Source of the DNA: Rhodopseudomonas sp. P2A-2r
GTDB taxonomy: Bacteria > Pseudomonadota > Alphaproteobacteria > Rhizobiales > Xanthobacteraceae
Reading direction: 5' to 3'
Assembly (NCBI RefSeq): GCF_026015985.1
Contig: NZ_CP110389.1
Span: 4,186,001-4,250,000, forward strand
DNA: 64,000 nt
Part shown: positions 31,393-40,928 of the stretch, in pieces
How positions within the stretch are numbered: position 1 is the stretch's first letter
Layout: every line of letters starts with the position of its first letter
Translations under genes and position numbers: made by a program
Notes under the pieces: generated by a model
What the model saw: only the letters and a program-made list of their open reading frames with translations
What the model was told of the DNA's origin: nothing
Databases searched by the model: none

Positions 31393-31992
31393 TTACCTCG
31401 CGGTGTTCTGCAAATCGCGATTATCCACATAGCGGATCATGATCGGTCGCCCGGCAATGGCGCCGGCGAGTCCGCCGGTGAACCGCAGCGGCAGGCAACC
31501 ATCAAGCGAGGCGTCGATCGCCTGCAGATAGGTCTGCCGCAGATCCCTCGTGGCGTCCTTGCTCGCAAAGGTCATGCGCGGCGCGGCGATCATCGCGCCG
31601 GACTTGTTGAAGCTGAACATCACCGACATCTGTATCCCGGCTTTCGCACCGTCCTGCGCCGGCGGCGACCAGCACGACCGCAGCATGGCGAACAGGTCGC
31701 CGAGCGTGTCGAGATCATGGTCCGGCCGCTGATATTTTCCCGTGTCGTCCCTGCCCGGCACGCTCAGCACCGTCACCTGCAGGTTCTGCCCGATCGGGTA
31801 GTCGATTTCCGGAATGCACGGCCCATGCTCGAACACGCTGCAGAAAGATGGTGTGCAGGGCGCATTGTCCAGCACGCTGCACGGCGCGTGCGCGAACGGC
31901 GTGGCGTCGACCGGATGTCGCGGTCGTGCTTCAGCAGAACCCGCAGCGGCGAACACAACAAGCGCCAGAACGACCATGAACGCGCGCAGCAT
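31393..31992 (-). CDS. hypothetical secreted protein with Cys-rich N-terminus
   Basis: A 199-residue protein with a signal peptide (MLRAFMVVLALVVFAAAGSA). The mature N-terminus contains repeated P-C motifs (APCSVLDNAPC, EHGPCIPEID), followed by a domain with IQMSVMFSFNKSGAMIAAPRM and ending LQNTAR; the strand pattern resembles the TonB C-terminal-like domain of several uncharacterised rhizobial proteins. No function assigned. Four closely spaced cysteines suggest disulfides in the periplasm. Confidence 0.7.
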   Translation of the reverse strand: MLRAFMVVLALVVFAAAGSAEARPRHPVDATPFAHAPCSVLDNAPCTPSFCSVFEHGPCIPEIDYPIGQNLQVTVLSVPGRDDTGKYQRPDHDLDTLGDLFAMLRSCWSPPAQDGAKAGIQMSVMFSFNKSGAMIAAPRMTFASKDATRDLRQTYLQAIDASLDGCLPLRFTGGLAGAIAGRPIMIRYVDNRDLQNTAR

Positions 31993-32154
31993 GGGATCTC
32001 CCCGACGAGGAAGCTAGCGCGACAACGCGCGCGAACAAGCGACGGTCGCCGCAGGCATCGTAAATTATTCGTCATCGGCGCGCGCCAGGCCGTTGCCCGC
32101 GCCACGATCCGGCGGCAGACTTTGCGCACGCAGATCCAACCCAGGGAGATCCGG

Positions 32155-32841
32155 ATGAGCAGTTCCCCGTTGCGGAGCGATGCGGCAGCCAACACCCCGG
32201 CCGCCCCGGCGCTCGACATGAAGCTCGAGGTCATCGTCATTCCGGTGTCCGACGTCGACCGCGCCAAGGGCTTCTATGCCAGCCTCGGCTGGCGGCTTGA
32301 CGCCGACTTCGCTGGCGGCGACTGGCGCGTCATCCAGTTCACGCCGCCCGGCTCCGGCTGCTCGGTGATCTTCGGCAGCAACGTCACCGCGGCGGCGCCG
32401 GGCTCGGCGCGCGGCCTGTACCTGATCGTCTCCGACATCGAAGCCGCGCGCAAGGAATTGCTCGGCCGCGGCGTCGCGGTCGGCGACGTGTTCCACGGCG
32501 GCGGCGACGTCCATGCCGGGCCGGACGAACCGTTTCTGTCCGGACGGCTCCGGGTCACTGGTACCGATCCCGCGCACTCAAGCTACGGCTCATTCGCCGC
32601 GTTCAGCGATCCCGACGGCAATGGCTGGCTGTTGCAGGAAATCACCGCGCGCCTGCCCGGCCGCATCGACGCAGCCGCAACCAGCTTCGCCTCGTCGACC
32701 GACCTCGCCGCGGCTTTACGCCGCGCCGCCGCTGCGCATGGCGAACACGAGAAGCGCACCGGCGCACATGACGACAACTGGGCGGACTGGTACGCGGACT
32801 ACATGGTGCGTGAGCAGGCAGGAAAGGAGCTGCCGGAGTGA
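32155..32841 (+). CDS. VOC (glyoxalase) family protein
   Basis: Vicinal oxygen chelate protein of 228 residues. The start at 32155 follows CCAGGGAGATC, a good ribosome binding site. The core KLEVIVIPVSDVDRAKGFYASLGW and AAFSDPDGNGWLLQEIT form the paired beta-alpha-beta modules. A C-terminal extension of about 60 residues ends in HDDNWADWYADYMVREQAG, seen in some glyoxalase-like dioxygenases. Substrate unknown. Confidence 0.85.
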   Translation: MSSSPLRSDAAANTPAAPALDMKLEVIVIPVSDVDRAKGFYASLGWRLDADFAGGDWRVIQFTPPGSGCSVIFGSNVTAAAPGSARGLYLIVSDIEAARKELLGRGVAVGDVFHGGGDVHAGPDEPFLSGRLRVTGTDPAHSSYGSFAAFSDPDGNGWLLQEITARLPGRIDAAATSFASSTDLAAALRRAAAAHGEHEKRTGAHDDNWADWYADYMVREQAGKELPE

Positions 32842-32866
32842 GGCGATGCGAGTGGGACGATGCACC

Positions 32867-33465
32867 GCGCCGATGATGCGCAGGGCAGCGCCGCGACCAC
32901 AACTGTCATCGCCCGGCGCCTGTCCTCGACTTGATCGGGGATGACCGGGCGACCGAGTATTCCGCGGCGTCAGTGATGGCGCCGAAATGCCGGCGTTTAC
33001 CCGGTCACCCGCTTTCGCGGGTGACGACAAGCGGAGAGTATCGCTCTACGGCTGCTTGTTCACGTCGTTCTAAGCGGGATGACGCGGGTCGCGACAACTC
33101 GCGCCGATGATGCGCAAGGCAGCGCCGCAACCGCAACTGTCATCGCCCGGCGCCTGTCCTCGACTTGATCGGGGATGACCGGGCGACCGAGTATTCCGCG
33201 GAGTCAGTGATGGCGCCGAAATGCCGGCGTTTACTGGGTCACCCGCTTTCGCGGGTGACGACAAGCGGAGAGTATCGCTCTACGCCTGCTTGTTCACGTC
33301 GTTCTAAGCGGGATGACGTGGGCCGCGACCACAACTGACATCGCCCGGCCAGGCGCGCAATTGCGCGTCAGGACCGGGCGATCCAGTACACTCCGGCATC
33401 AATGATAGCACCGCGACGTTTGTGGTTACTGGATCACCCGCTTTCGCGGGTGATGACAGTGGAGA
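32867..33465. repeat. tandem array of two-hairpin repeats, 234-bp period
   Basis: Two nearly identical 234-bp units begin at 32867 and 33101 (both with GCGCCGATGATGCGC) and a shorter, divergent third follows from about 33322. Each holds the pair of hairpins TCGCCCGG...CCGGGCGA and TCACCCGC TTTC GCGGGTGA, as at 21.08 kb. The two full copies differ at only a handful of positions, so the duplication is recent. No coding content; the array fills the gap between the VOC gene and prfC. Confidence 0.85.
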
Positions 33466-33510
33466 GCGGGCGATATTCCGCGCGCGATCTCTGCCATTAA
33501 CAGCGTCGCC

Positions 33511-35130
33511 TCACGCCTTCTTCTTCACGTCTTTGATATCCGAGAACACTATGCCTTCGGCGCGTTCGCGGGTGTAGTTCAGGTAGAACTCGTTCTTGGC
33601 CAGGAACACCGGATCGCCGTCCACGTCGTCGGCGACGCCCGACGAGTTGTTGCTGACGAACGTATCGAGCTTCTTGCGGTCGTCGGATGAAATCCAGCGC
33701 GCCAGCGAGAATTCGGAAATCTCGAAGTCCACCGGCAACTGATACTCAGCCTGCAATCGCGCCTTCAGCACGTCGAGCTGCAGCATGCCGACCACGCCGA
33801 CCAGGGCCGGCGCGCCGTCGCGCGGGCGGAACACCTGTACCACGCCCTCTTCCGACATCTGCTGCAAGGCTTCTTTCAGCTTCTTGGCTTTCATGGCGTC
33901 GGTGAGCCGGACGCGACGGACGATTTCCGGCGCGAACGAGGGCACGCCGACGAAGGTGAGATCCTCGCCCTCGGTCAGGGTGTCGCCGATCCGCAAGGTA
34001 CCGTGGTTGGGAATGCCGACCACGTCGCCGGCAAAGGCCTCGTCGGCCAGCGCGCGATCCTGCGCGAAGAAGAACTGCGGGCTCGACAGCGACATGTTCT
34101 TGCCGGTGCGCACCAGCTTGGCCTTCATGCCGCGGGTCAGCTTGCCCGAGCAGAGACGTGCAAAGGCGATGCGGTCGCGGTGGTTCGGATCCATGTTGGC
34201 CTGGATCTTGAAAACGAAGGCCGACATGGCGGGCTCGCTGGCTTCCACCTTGCGCAGGTTGGAATCCTGCGCGCGCGGCGGCGGCGCGAACTTGCCGAGG
34301 CCTTCCAGGAGATCGCCGACGCCGAAGTTGCGGAGCGCCGAGCCGAAATACACCGGCGTCATGTGGCCTTCGCGGAAGGATTCGAGATCGAACGCCTTGC
34401 CGGCTTCCTTGACCAGCGACAGTTCCTCGAGGGTCTCGGAGACGTCGAGATTGGGATGGCGCGCGGCGAGGTCGGCCACCGCAATATTCTCCGCCGCACC
34501 GGTCTTGGCGCCGCCGCCTTCCAGCAGGCGGATGCCGCCGGTGGAAATGTCGTAGGTGCCGAGGAAGTCGCGGCCGCGGCCGACCGGCCAGGTCATCGGC
34601 GTGGTGTCGAGCGCCAGCGTCTTCTCGATCTCGTCGAGCAGGTCGAAGGTGTCGCGGCTCTCGCGGTCCATCTTGTTGATGAAGGTGATGATCGGAATGT
34701 CGCGCAGACGGCAGACCTCGATCAGCTTCAGGGTGCGCGCCTCGATGCCCTTGGCGGCGTCGATCACCATGACCGCGGAATCGACCGCCGTCAGGGTCCG
34801 GTAAGTGTCTTCGGAGAAGTCCTCGTGGCCCGGCGTGTCCAGCAGGTTGAACACCAGGTTGTTGAACTCGAAGGTCATCACCGAGGTGACCACGGAGATG
34901 CCGCGGTCGCGTTCGATCTTCATCCAGTCGGACCGGGTCGAGCGGCGCTCGCCCTTGGCGCGGACCTGGCCGGCCAGGTTGATGGCGCCGCCGAACAGCA
35001 GCAGCTTTTCCGTCAGCGTGGTCTTGCCGGCGTCAGGATGGGAGATGATCGCGAAGGTGCGGCGTCGGGCCACTTCCATGGCGAGCTGGGCGCGCGCGGG
35101 CGATTCGGCAGTGAGGGCAATGTCGGACAT
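33511..35130 (-). CDS. prfC: peptide chain release factor 3
   Basis: GTPase that recycles RF1/RF2 from terminated ribosomes. The start at 35130 ([16 protein letters not shown]) gives 539 residues; an upstream in-frame start would add an unrelated leader. G motifs: [23 protein letters not shown] and NKMD. RF3-specific sequence includes [20 protein letters not shown] (20 residues) in switch I. Normal length and no lesion. It diverges from the SMR exporter and its riboswitch. Confidence 0.97.
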   Translation of the reverse strand: MSDIALTAESPARAQLAMEVARRRTFAIISHPDAGKTTLTEKLLLFGGAINLAGQVRAKGERRSTRSDWMKIERDRGISVVTSVMTFEFNNLVFNLLDTPGHEDFSEDTYRTLTAVDSAVMVIDAAKGIEARTLKLIEVCRLRDIPIITFINKMDRESRDTFDLLDEIEKTLALDTTPMTWPVGRGRDFLGTYDISTGGIRLLEGGGAKTGAAENIAVADLAARHPNLDVSETLEELSLVKEAGKAFDLESFREGHMTPVYFGSALRNFGVGDLLEGLGKFAPPPRAQDSNLRKVEASEPAMSAFVFKIQANMDPNHRDRIAFARLCSGKLTRGMKAKLVRTGKNMSLSSPQFFFAQDRALADEAFAGDVVGIPNHGTLRIGDTLTEGEDLTFVGVPSFAPEIVRRVRLTDAMKAKKLKEALQQMSEEGVVQVFRPRDGAPALVGVVGMLQLDVLKARLQAEYQLPVDFEISEFSLARWISSDDRKKLDTFVSNNSSGVADDVDGDPVFLAKNEFYLNYTRERAEGIVFSDIKDVKKKA

Positions 35131-35226
35131 GGAGTTGCCTGTGGCAGGGAAAGCGGGCGCAATCAAGGGAAAATGCGGGAAAACGGCCGGGTTGCGCGCA
35201 ACGGCGCTGGCCCTCATATAGGCCGG

Positions 35227-35284
35227 GGAAGGACGACCTTCCATTCCTTCATGCGCAGGACGGCCTGCTTGTTCCGGAGGCCGT
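35227..35284 (+). promoter_or_regulatory. guanidine-II (mini-ykkC) riboswitch
   Basis: Two perfect hairpins precede the exporter: GGAAGG-ACGA-CCTTCC (35227-35242) and GCAGG-ACGG-CCTGC (35255-35268), separated by 12 bases. Tandem hairpins with ACGR loops define the guanidine-II riboswitch, which controls guanidine exporters. The ribosome binding site GGAGG is at 35276-35280. ACGGCCT in hairpin two (35260-35266) is exactly complementary to AGGCCGT (35278-35284), which covers part of the Shine-Dalgarno region. Inference: without guanidine this pairing blocks initiation; ligand binding to the loops stabilises the hairpins and frees the site. Confidence 0.9.
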
Positions 35285-35285
35285 C

Positions 35286-35600
35286 ATGGCGTGGTTTCTA
35301 CTGTTGATTGCCGGGTTGCTCGAGGTCGGCTGGGCCGTCGGGCTGAAATACACCGAGGGCTTTACCAGGCTGATCCCCTCGGTGCTGACCCTAACGAGCA
35401 TGACCGCGTCGGTCGGCATGCTGGCGCTGGCGCTGAAAACCCTGCCCATGGGAACCGCCTATGCGGTGTGGACCGGGATCGGCGCTGTCGGCACCGCAAT
35501 CCTCGGCATCGTGCTGTTCGGCGATCCCTCGAGTTTCGCCCGGATCGCCTGCATCGGGCTGATCGTCGCCGGCATCGTCGGCCTCAAGCTGGTGAGCTGA
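35286..35600 (+). CDS. gdx: SMR family guanidinium exporter (Gdx/SugE type)
   Basis: Four-helix small multidrug resistance protein of 104 residues. The conserved membrane glutamate is Glu13 in [15 protein letters not shown], and the Gdx/SugE signature [19 protein letters not shown] lies in helix 3. This subtype exports guanidinium in exchange for protons. The riboswitch directly upstream supports that function independently of the sequence. Formerly annotated sugE. Confidence 0.95.
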   Translation: MAWFLLLIAGLLEVGWAVGLKYTEGFTRLIPSVLTLTSMTASVGMLALALKTLPMGTAYAVWTGIGAVGTAILGIVLFGDPSSFARIACIGLIVAGIVGLKLVS

Positions 35601-35608
35601 ACGCTGGA

Positions 35609-35700
35609 TTGTAGGATGGGTAGAGCGCAGCGAAACCCATCAGCAGAAGTTGATGGGTTTCGCTCCGGCGCTTCGCGCCTCCGCTCTACCCATCCTACAA
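35609..35700. repeat. 92-bp inverted repeat between gdx and pit
   Basis: Outer arms TTGTAGGATGGGTAGAGCG and CGCTCTACCCATCCTACAA are perfect 19-bp complements; inner arms GCGAAACCCATCA and TGATGGGTTTCGC extend the stem. The sequence resembles a palindromic intergenic repeat widespread in Proteobacteria. It lies between convergent genes and may also terminate transcription, with AAAAA following. Confidence 0.88.
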
Positions 35701-35706
35701 AAAGCC

Positions 35707-36720
35707 CTAAAACGGCAGATGCACCAGTTGCACGGCCCAATAGGCCAGCGCCGCGACGATCGCCGACGCCGGGATGGTGATCACCCAGGCGTAGACGATG
35801 GAGCTGGCCACGTTCCAGCGCACCGCGGAAACGCGGCGGGCGGCGCCGACGCCGACGATGGCGCCGGTGATGGTGTGGGTGGTCGAGACCGGCACGCCCA
35901 GAAACGTGGCCGCGAACAAAGTCGCGGCGCCGCCGGTTTCGGCGCAAAATCCCTGCATCGGTGTCAGCTTGGTGATGCGCAGGCCCATGGTGCGCACGAT
36001 CCGCCAGCCGCCCATCAGCGTGCCCAGCGCCATGGCGGTCTGGCAGGCCATCACCACCCAGAACGGCACCGAAAATTCGCTGCCGAGATGGCCCTGCGAA
36101 TAGAGCAGCACGGCGATGATGCCCATGGTCTTCTGCGCATCGTTGCCGCCATGACCAAGCGAATACAGCGAGGCCGAGACGAATTGCAGGATGCGAAAGG
36201 CGCGGTCCACCGCGAACGGCGTCGAGCGCACCGAGGCCCACGAGACGATCGCGGTCAGCACCAGCGCCAGCAGGAAGCCGATCACCGGCGACAGCACGAT
36301 GGCCAGCAAAGCCATCGACAGGCCTTCCCATTCGGCCGCGGCAAAGCCGGCCTTGGCGAGGCCGGCCCCCAGCAGGCCGCCGATCAGCGCATGCGAGGAA
36401 CTCGATGGAATCCCCAGCCCCCAGGTGATCACGTTCCAGACGATGGCGCCCATCAGCGCGCCGAAAATCACCGAGGCATCGATCACATGGGGATCGATGA
36501 TTCCGGTGCCGATGGTGTTGGCGACGTGCAGCCCGAACACGGCAAAAGCGACAAAATTGAAGAACGCCGCCCACAGCACGGCGTATTGCGGCCGCAGCAC
36601 CCGGGTCGACACGATGGTGGCGATCGAGTTGGCGGCGTCGTGCAACCCGTTGAGGAAGTCGAACAGCAGTGCGATGGCGATAAGGCCGATCAGCACCGGA
36701 AGGGCGAGCGTGGCATCCAC
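35707..36720 (-). CDS. pit: inorganic phosphate transporter, Pit family
   Basis: Low-affinity phosphate permease with about ten helices, 337 residues from a GTG at 36720 (VDATLALPVLIGL). The two Pit signatures are present: FLNGLHDAANSIATIVSTRV near the N-terminus and GVPVSTTHTITGAIVGVG in the second half, plus SLGHGGNDAQKTMGI. The upstream DUF47 gene ends 14 bp before it, and the pair is a conserved operon. Confidence 0.94.
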   Translation of the reverse strand: MDATLALPVLIGLIAIALLFDFLNGLHDAANSIATIVSTRVLRPQYAVLWAAFFNFVAFAVFGLHVANTIGTGIIDPHVIDASVIFGALMGAIVWNVITWGLGIPSSSSHALIGGLLGAGLAKAGFAAAEWEGLSMALLAIVLSPVIGFLLALVLTAIVSWASVRSTPFAVDRAFRILQFVSASLYSLGHGGNDAQKTMGIIAVLLYSQGHLGSEFSVPFWVVMACQTAMALGTLMGGWRIVRTMGLRITKLTPMQGFCAETGGAATLFAATFLGVPVSTTHTITGAIVGVGAARRVSAVRWNVASSIVYAWVITIPASAIVAALAYWAVQLVHLPF

Positions 36721-36734
36721 TGTGCAGCCCTGCC

Positions 36735-37382
36735 CTAGACCTGTTCGATGACGATGCTGTTGATCTCGTTCGCCACGTCGTCGAAGCGGTCGGCGACCTT
36801 CTCGAGATGCTTGTAGATCTCGGCGCCGACGATGAAATCCATGGTGTTGGCTTCGCGGTGCTTGAGAAACAGCTCCTTGAGGCCGATGTCGTGCAGGTCG
36901 TCGACGCGGCCTTCGAGCTTGCCGAGTTCTTCGGTGATCGCTGTCAGCAATCCGACATTTTCGCCGATGTTCTTCATCAGCGGCAGCGCGCGGCCGACCA
37001 GGTTGGCGCATTCCACCAGCAGCGTGCCGATCTCGCGCATGGGCGGCTCGAACTGCCGCACCTCGAACAGGATCACCGCCTTGGCGGTCTGCTGCATCTG
37101 GTCGATGGCATCGTCCATCGACGTGATCAGGTTCTTGATGTCGACGCGGTCGAACGGGGTAATGAAGGTGCGGCGCACCGCGGTGAGCACCTCGCGGGTG
37201 ATGGCGTCGGCGTCGTTCTCGAACTGGTTGACGCGCTGGCAGAACACCGGCGTTTCGTCGCCGCCACGCAGCATCCCCAGCAGCGCTTCGGCGCCTTGCA
37301 CCACCGTCACCGAATGGCGGGCGAACAGGTCGAAAAACCTCTCTTCACGCGGCAAGAAGCTTCGGAACCAGCGCAGCATCAA
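36735..37382 (-). CDS. DUF47 / PhoU-like Pit accessory protein
   Basis: All-helical cytosolic protein of 215 residues of the DUF47 family, related to PhoU and thought to regulate the Pit transporter. Recognisable segments are FENDADAITREVLTAVRRTF, FITPFDRVDIKNLITSMDD (acidic metal-binding stretches) and KHLEKVADRFDDVANEI. First gene of the operon with pit. Confidence 0.92.
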   Translation of the reverse strand: MMLRWFRSFLPREERFFDLFARHSVTVVQGAEALLGMLRGGDETPVFCQRVNQFENDADAITREVLTAVRRTFITPFDRVDIKNLITSMDDAIDQMQQTAKAVILFEVRQFEPPMREIGTLLVECANLVGRALPLMKNIGENVGLLTAITEELGKLEGRVDDLHDIGLKELFLKHREANTMDFIVGAEIYKHLEKVADRFDDVANEINSIVIEQV

Positions 37383-37825
37383 TCAATCCATTTCGCGTCA
37401 AAATCTGCAGGACGCCGCCTCGGGCGGCACCCCGTCACATGAGCGTCATAAAGCATTTTGAGACACGCCGGGCAATTGGCGGGCGTCATCCACCGCTTTG
37501 TGGCACCAAACGGTGGATGACCGGGCGCATACAATCCCGGGCGGCACGTCGGGTCGGACATGGTCCGGGACCAGCCCCCGCGCCTCGGTCGACACCAACG
37601 CGTCTGCAATCGGCGCTGCCGCGAACGCGCGAGCTGGCCCGGACACGACCGCACACACGCCAAACGCGGCACGCCACGAATGGCATTTTGCAATCAATGT
37701 GACATGCACAAAACGCTGCGCGCCAAAATGAAAATAAACAGTTTGGCGGACCACGATACCTTTACGAATTGATTCAGAAATCGCTGCCTAGAAGCCTCTG
37801 ACATGGTGTCAGAGGACCACTGCAA
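37383..37825. other. intergenic region without recognised gene
   Basis: A 443-bp spacer between the divergent DUF47-pit operon and the chemoreceptor. A hairpin CATCCACCG...CGGTGGATG lies at about 37488-37520. The last 100 bp before the chemoreceptor are AT-richer, as expected of a promoter, and contain the short inverted repeat TCTGACA TGG TGTCAGA (about 37796-37812). The open frames here are not protein-like. Confidence 0.4.
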
Positions 37826-39821
37826 ATGTTCGCACTACACAATCGTCGATCGCTTGCCGGGCTGCTTTCCATCACGCGCATCAGGATTGGCCTGCGCCTG
37901 CAGATCGCCTTGCTCGCCATCACCGGCGTTATCCTGACAGGCGCGATCTGCCTTGCCGGCCTGCATTTCGGCACCGAGGCGCAACGACAGGCCGACAGCA
38001 GCGTGTTGCTGCGCTCCCATGTCACAAGCCTGTCAGATAACTATTCGGAAGCCGGACAGATCGGTGCGGATTTTCTCCGCAAACCAACTGAAAAACTCGT
38101 CGACCGATACGACCACGTGCTGCAGCAGGCCCTGTCCCACCTCGCGGAAACCGAGAAACTGGTGGAGGCGGTGGAGACCGACGCGCCGCAGCAGATTTCA
38201 GCGCTGCGATCGGGCATGAACCTCTATGCCACGCGCTTTCACAACATCATTGCCGCGCAGCGGATCATCGGGTTCAGCGACAAGGACGGGCTGCAGGGCA
38301 AGCTGGGCTCGGCCGCACGCCAGCTGGAGCTGCGATTATCCGAGCTGGACCAGCCGCGGCTGACAATGCTGTTCCTGGCCATGCGCATCAACGAGAAGGA
38401 CTTCGCGCTGCGCGGCGACGACAAGTATTTTGACAGGCTGCGCGAGCGCGTTGCCGAGTTTGAAACCGCCCTCAAGTCGTCAGACCTGAGCGAACAGCAG
38501 AAAGCGGAAACGACAGCGCTGGTTCGTACCTACGAACAGGCCTTCATGGCCTACTCGGTCAGCCAGAGTTCGCTCAATGAGGAAGCCGAGGACTTTGCCA
38601 GCGTTTTCGCGCGCACCCGACCGCCTTTGCTGATCCTCAGCAAATTCGCGACTGATCGCTATGAGGCCGCGGCGCGCCATGCCGACGAAACACGCGACCT
38701 GCTGTCCTCGTCGATCAAATTCGCCATCCTTGGAATCGGATTGCTGGCGCTGATTTTCGGACAGCGGATCGCGAAGTCGATTTCCCGGATGACGCAAGCC
38801 ATGCAGCAGCTCGCCTCGGGCCGATCTCGACCTTGTGCTGCCCGGTCTCGGTCGCAACGACGAAATCGGCGAGATGGCGCGGGCGGTCGAATCCTTCAAG
38901 GTCAAGGCCGCCGAACGTGCCGCCGAGCAGGTTGAGGAGAAAAGCCGGCAGGATCGCATGGCCGACGAACGGCGCAAGGCGGAGACGCATAGGCTCGCGG
39001 ACGCCTTCGAGAGCGCGGTCGGCGACATCATCAACGCGGTGTCTTCGGCCTCGACCGAACTCGAAGCGACGGCCGTGACGCTGAAGGCCACCGCGCATGT
39101 CACCGAAGAACTCTCCCATGACGTGACCCTGGCTTCCCGGGACGCCTCCTCCAGCGTCCATTCGGTCGCATCGGCGGCCGGCGAGATGTCCTCGTCGTTC
39201 AACGAGATCGGGCGGCAGATGACGGAATCCACGCAGATCGCCGGCGCAGCCGTGCGGCAGGCGCAGGAGACCGACGCCAAGGTCAATGCGCTTTCCGAGG
39301 CCGCCGTGAAGATCGGCGACGTCGTCGATCTCATCGCCAAGATCGCCCGGCAGACCAACCTGCTGGCGCTGAATGCGACCATCGAAGCGGCCCGCGCCGG
39401 CGCATCCGGACGGGGCTTCGCGGTGGTCGCCCAGGAAGTCAAAACCCTCGCGGCGCAGACCGCCACCGCCACCGGCGAGATTCGGCAGCAGATCGGCGGC
39501 ATGCAGACGGCGACCGACATTTCGGTGTCGGCCATCAAGGCGATCGGCACCACCATCGACCGGCTGGCGGACATCGCCGGCAGCAGCGCGGTCGCCGTCG
39601 AGAAACAGCACCTCGTCACCGGCGACATTGCCCGCAATGTCGAGCGCGCCTCGGCGGGCGCCAGCGAAGTCACAGCCAAGATCGTGGAAATGAGCCGCGG
39701 CGCCAGCGAGACCGGCGTGGCCTCGTCGCAGGTACTGGCTTCGGCCCAGCAACTGTCCGGCGAAAGCAACCGGCTCAAAATCGAGGTGGAGAAGTTTCTC
39801 GCAACCGTGCGGGTCAATTAA
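37826..39821 (+). CDS. methyl-accepting chemotaxis protein (frameshift)
   Basis: Transmembrane chemoreceptor of about 664 residues after repair. TM1 is at about residues 27-48, a long helical periplasmic sensor follows, and TM2 at about 303-322. HAMP begins with [20 protein letters not shown]. Here the frame breaks: at 38819-38824 GGCCGAT is read where GGCGAT would give [20 protein letters not shown]. The signalling domain has the hairpin tip sequence [20 protein letters not shown] and [18 protein letters not shown]. No CheB/CheR-binding pentapeptide is visible at the end. Ligand unknown. Confidence 0.9.
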
Positions 39822-39958
39822 GGTCGGGAAGTCGCACCGCGGTGAAGCACCTCGATGCGCCCCGCTTCACGGTGCAACGAACGGCCCCGCCATACAGCGC
39901 GGCAGGAACGCGCTTGCGTGGCGCCGAACCAGCCGACGCTGCGCGCGGACGCTGCTGA

Positions 39959-40927
39959 TTACAGCGAGCGCTTGAAGTAGTGCGCGATCTCGCCAATCAC
40001 GCCGCGCCGGAAGGTCAGCACGCAGACCACGAAGATCACGCCCTGGATCACCGTCACCCACTGGCCGAATCCGGCGAGATATTGCTGCATGGCGATGATT
40101 ACGAAGGCGCCGACCACCGGCCCGAAGATGGTGCCGAGGCCGCCGACCAGGGTCATCAGCACGATTTCACCGGACATGGTCCAGTGCACGTCGGTCAATG
40201 AGGCGTTCTGCGCCACGAACACCTTCAGCGAACCGGCAAAGCCCGCCAGCGTGCCCGACAGGATATAGGCCAGCAGCTTGTACTGATCGGTCTTGTAGCC
40301 CAGCGAGATGGCGCGCGGCTCGTTCTCGCGGATCGCCTTCAGCACCTCGCCGAACGGCGAGTTGATGGCGCGGTAGATCACCAGGAAGCCGAGCAGGAAG
40401 CCGGCGAGGATCACGTAATAGAGCGTGGTCGAATTGGCGAGATTGAAGAGGCCGAACAGCTTGCCCTGGGGAATGCCCTGGATGCCGTCCTCGCCGTGGG
40501 TAAACGGCGTCTGCAGATAGACGAAGTACAACAGCTGCGACAGCGCCAGCGTGATCATGGCGAAGTAGATGCCCTGTCGGCGGATGGCGACGAGGCCGGT
40601 GATGACACCGAGCGCCGCGGCGCCCAATGTGCCGACCAGAATACCGAGTTCCGGCGACATGCCCCAGACCTTCAGGGCGTGTGCGGTGAAATAGCCGGCG
40701 GTGCCCAAAAACATCGCGTGACCGAACGACAGCAAGCCGCCATAGCCGATCAGCAGGTTGAAGGCGCAGGCCAGCAGCGCGAAGCACAGAGCCTGCATGA
40801 CGAAGAACGGATAGACCCCGGTCAGCGGCACGACCAGCAGCAGCGCCGTCATGATCACGAAGGCGATCATGGCATCGCTGGTGCCGCGGCGCGGTTCGGG
40901 AATGGCGTTTTCAGTAATGGTGGTCAT
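39959..40927 (-). CDS. livM: branched-chain amino acid ABC transporter permease LivM
   Basis: Inner-membrane permease of 322 residues with about nine helices. LivM-type features are GYGGLLSFGHAMFLGTAGY near the N-terminus and the EAA-like loop IRENEPRAISLGYKTDQYKL. Last gene of the minus-strand operon livG-livF-livK-livH-livM, one base after livH. Substrate range in rhizobia is broad; the name reflects the family rather than a proven substrate. Confidence 0.93.
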   Translation of the reverse strand: MTTITENAIPEPRRGTSDAMIAFVIMTALLLVVPLTGVYPFFVMQALCFALLACAFNLLIGYGGLLSFGHAMFLGTAGYFTAHALKVWGMSPELGILVGTLGAAALGVITGLVAIRRQGIYFAMITLALSQLLYFVYLQTPFTHGEDGIQGIPQGKLFGLFNLANSTTLYYVILAGFLLGFLVIYRAINSPFGEVLKAIRENEPRAISLGYKTDQYKLLAYILSGTLAGFAGSLKVFVAQNASLTDVHWTMSGEIVLMTLVGGLGTIFGPVVGAFVIIAMQQYLAGFGQWVTVIQGVIFVVCVLTFRRGVIGEIAHYFKRSL

Positions 40928-40928
40928 G

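Noticed and set aside
32867..33465. Possible CRISPR array in the repeated region
   Set aside because: The repeat unit is 234 bp, nearly identical throughout, with internal hairpins and no short repeat/spacer alternation; no cas gene is present.
34003..35307. Long plus-strand frame opposite prfC, reaching into the exporter leader
   Set aside because: prfC is intact on the minus strand with all GTPase motifs; the plus-strand product is shadow-like, and the riboswitch lies in its last part.
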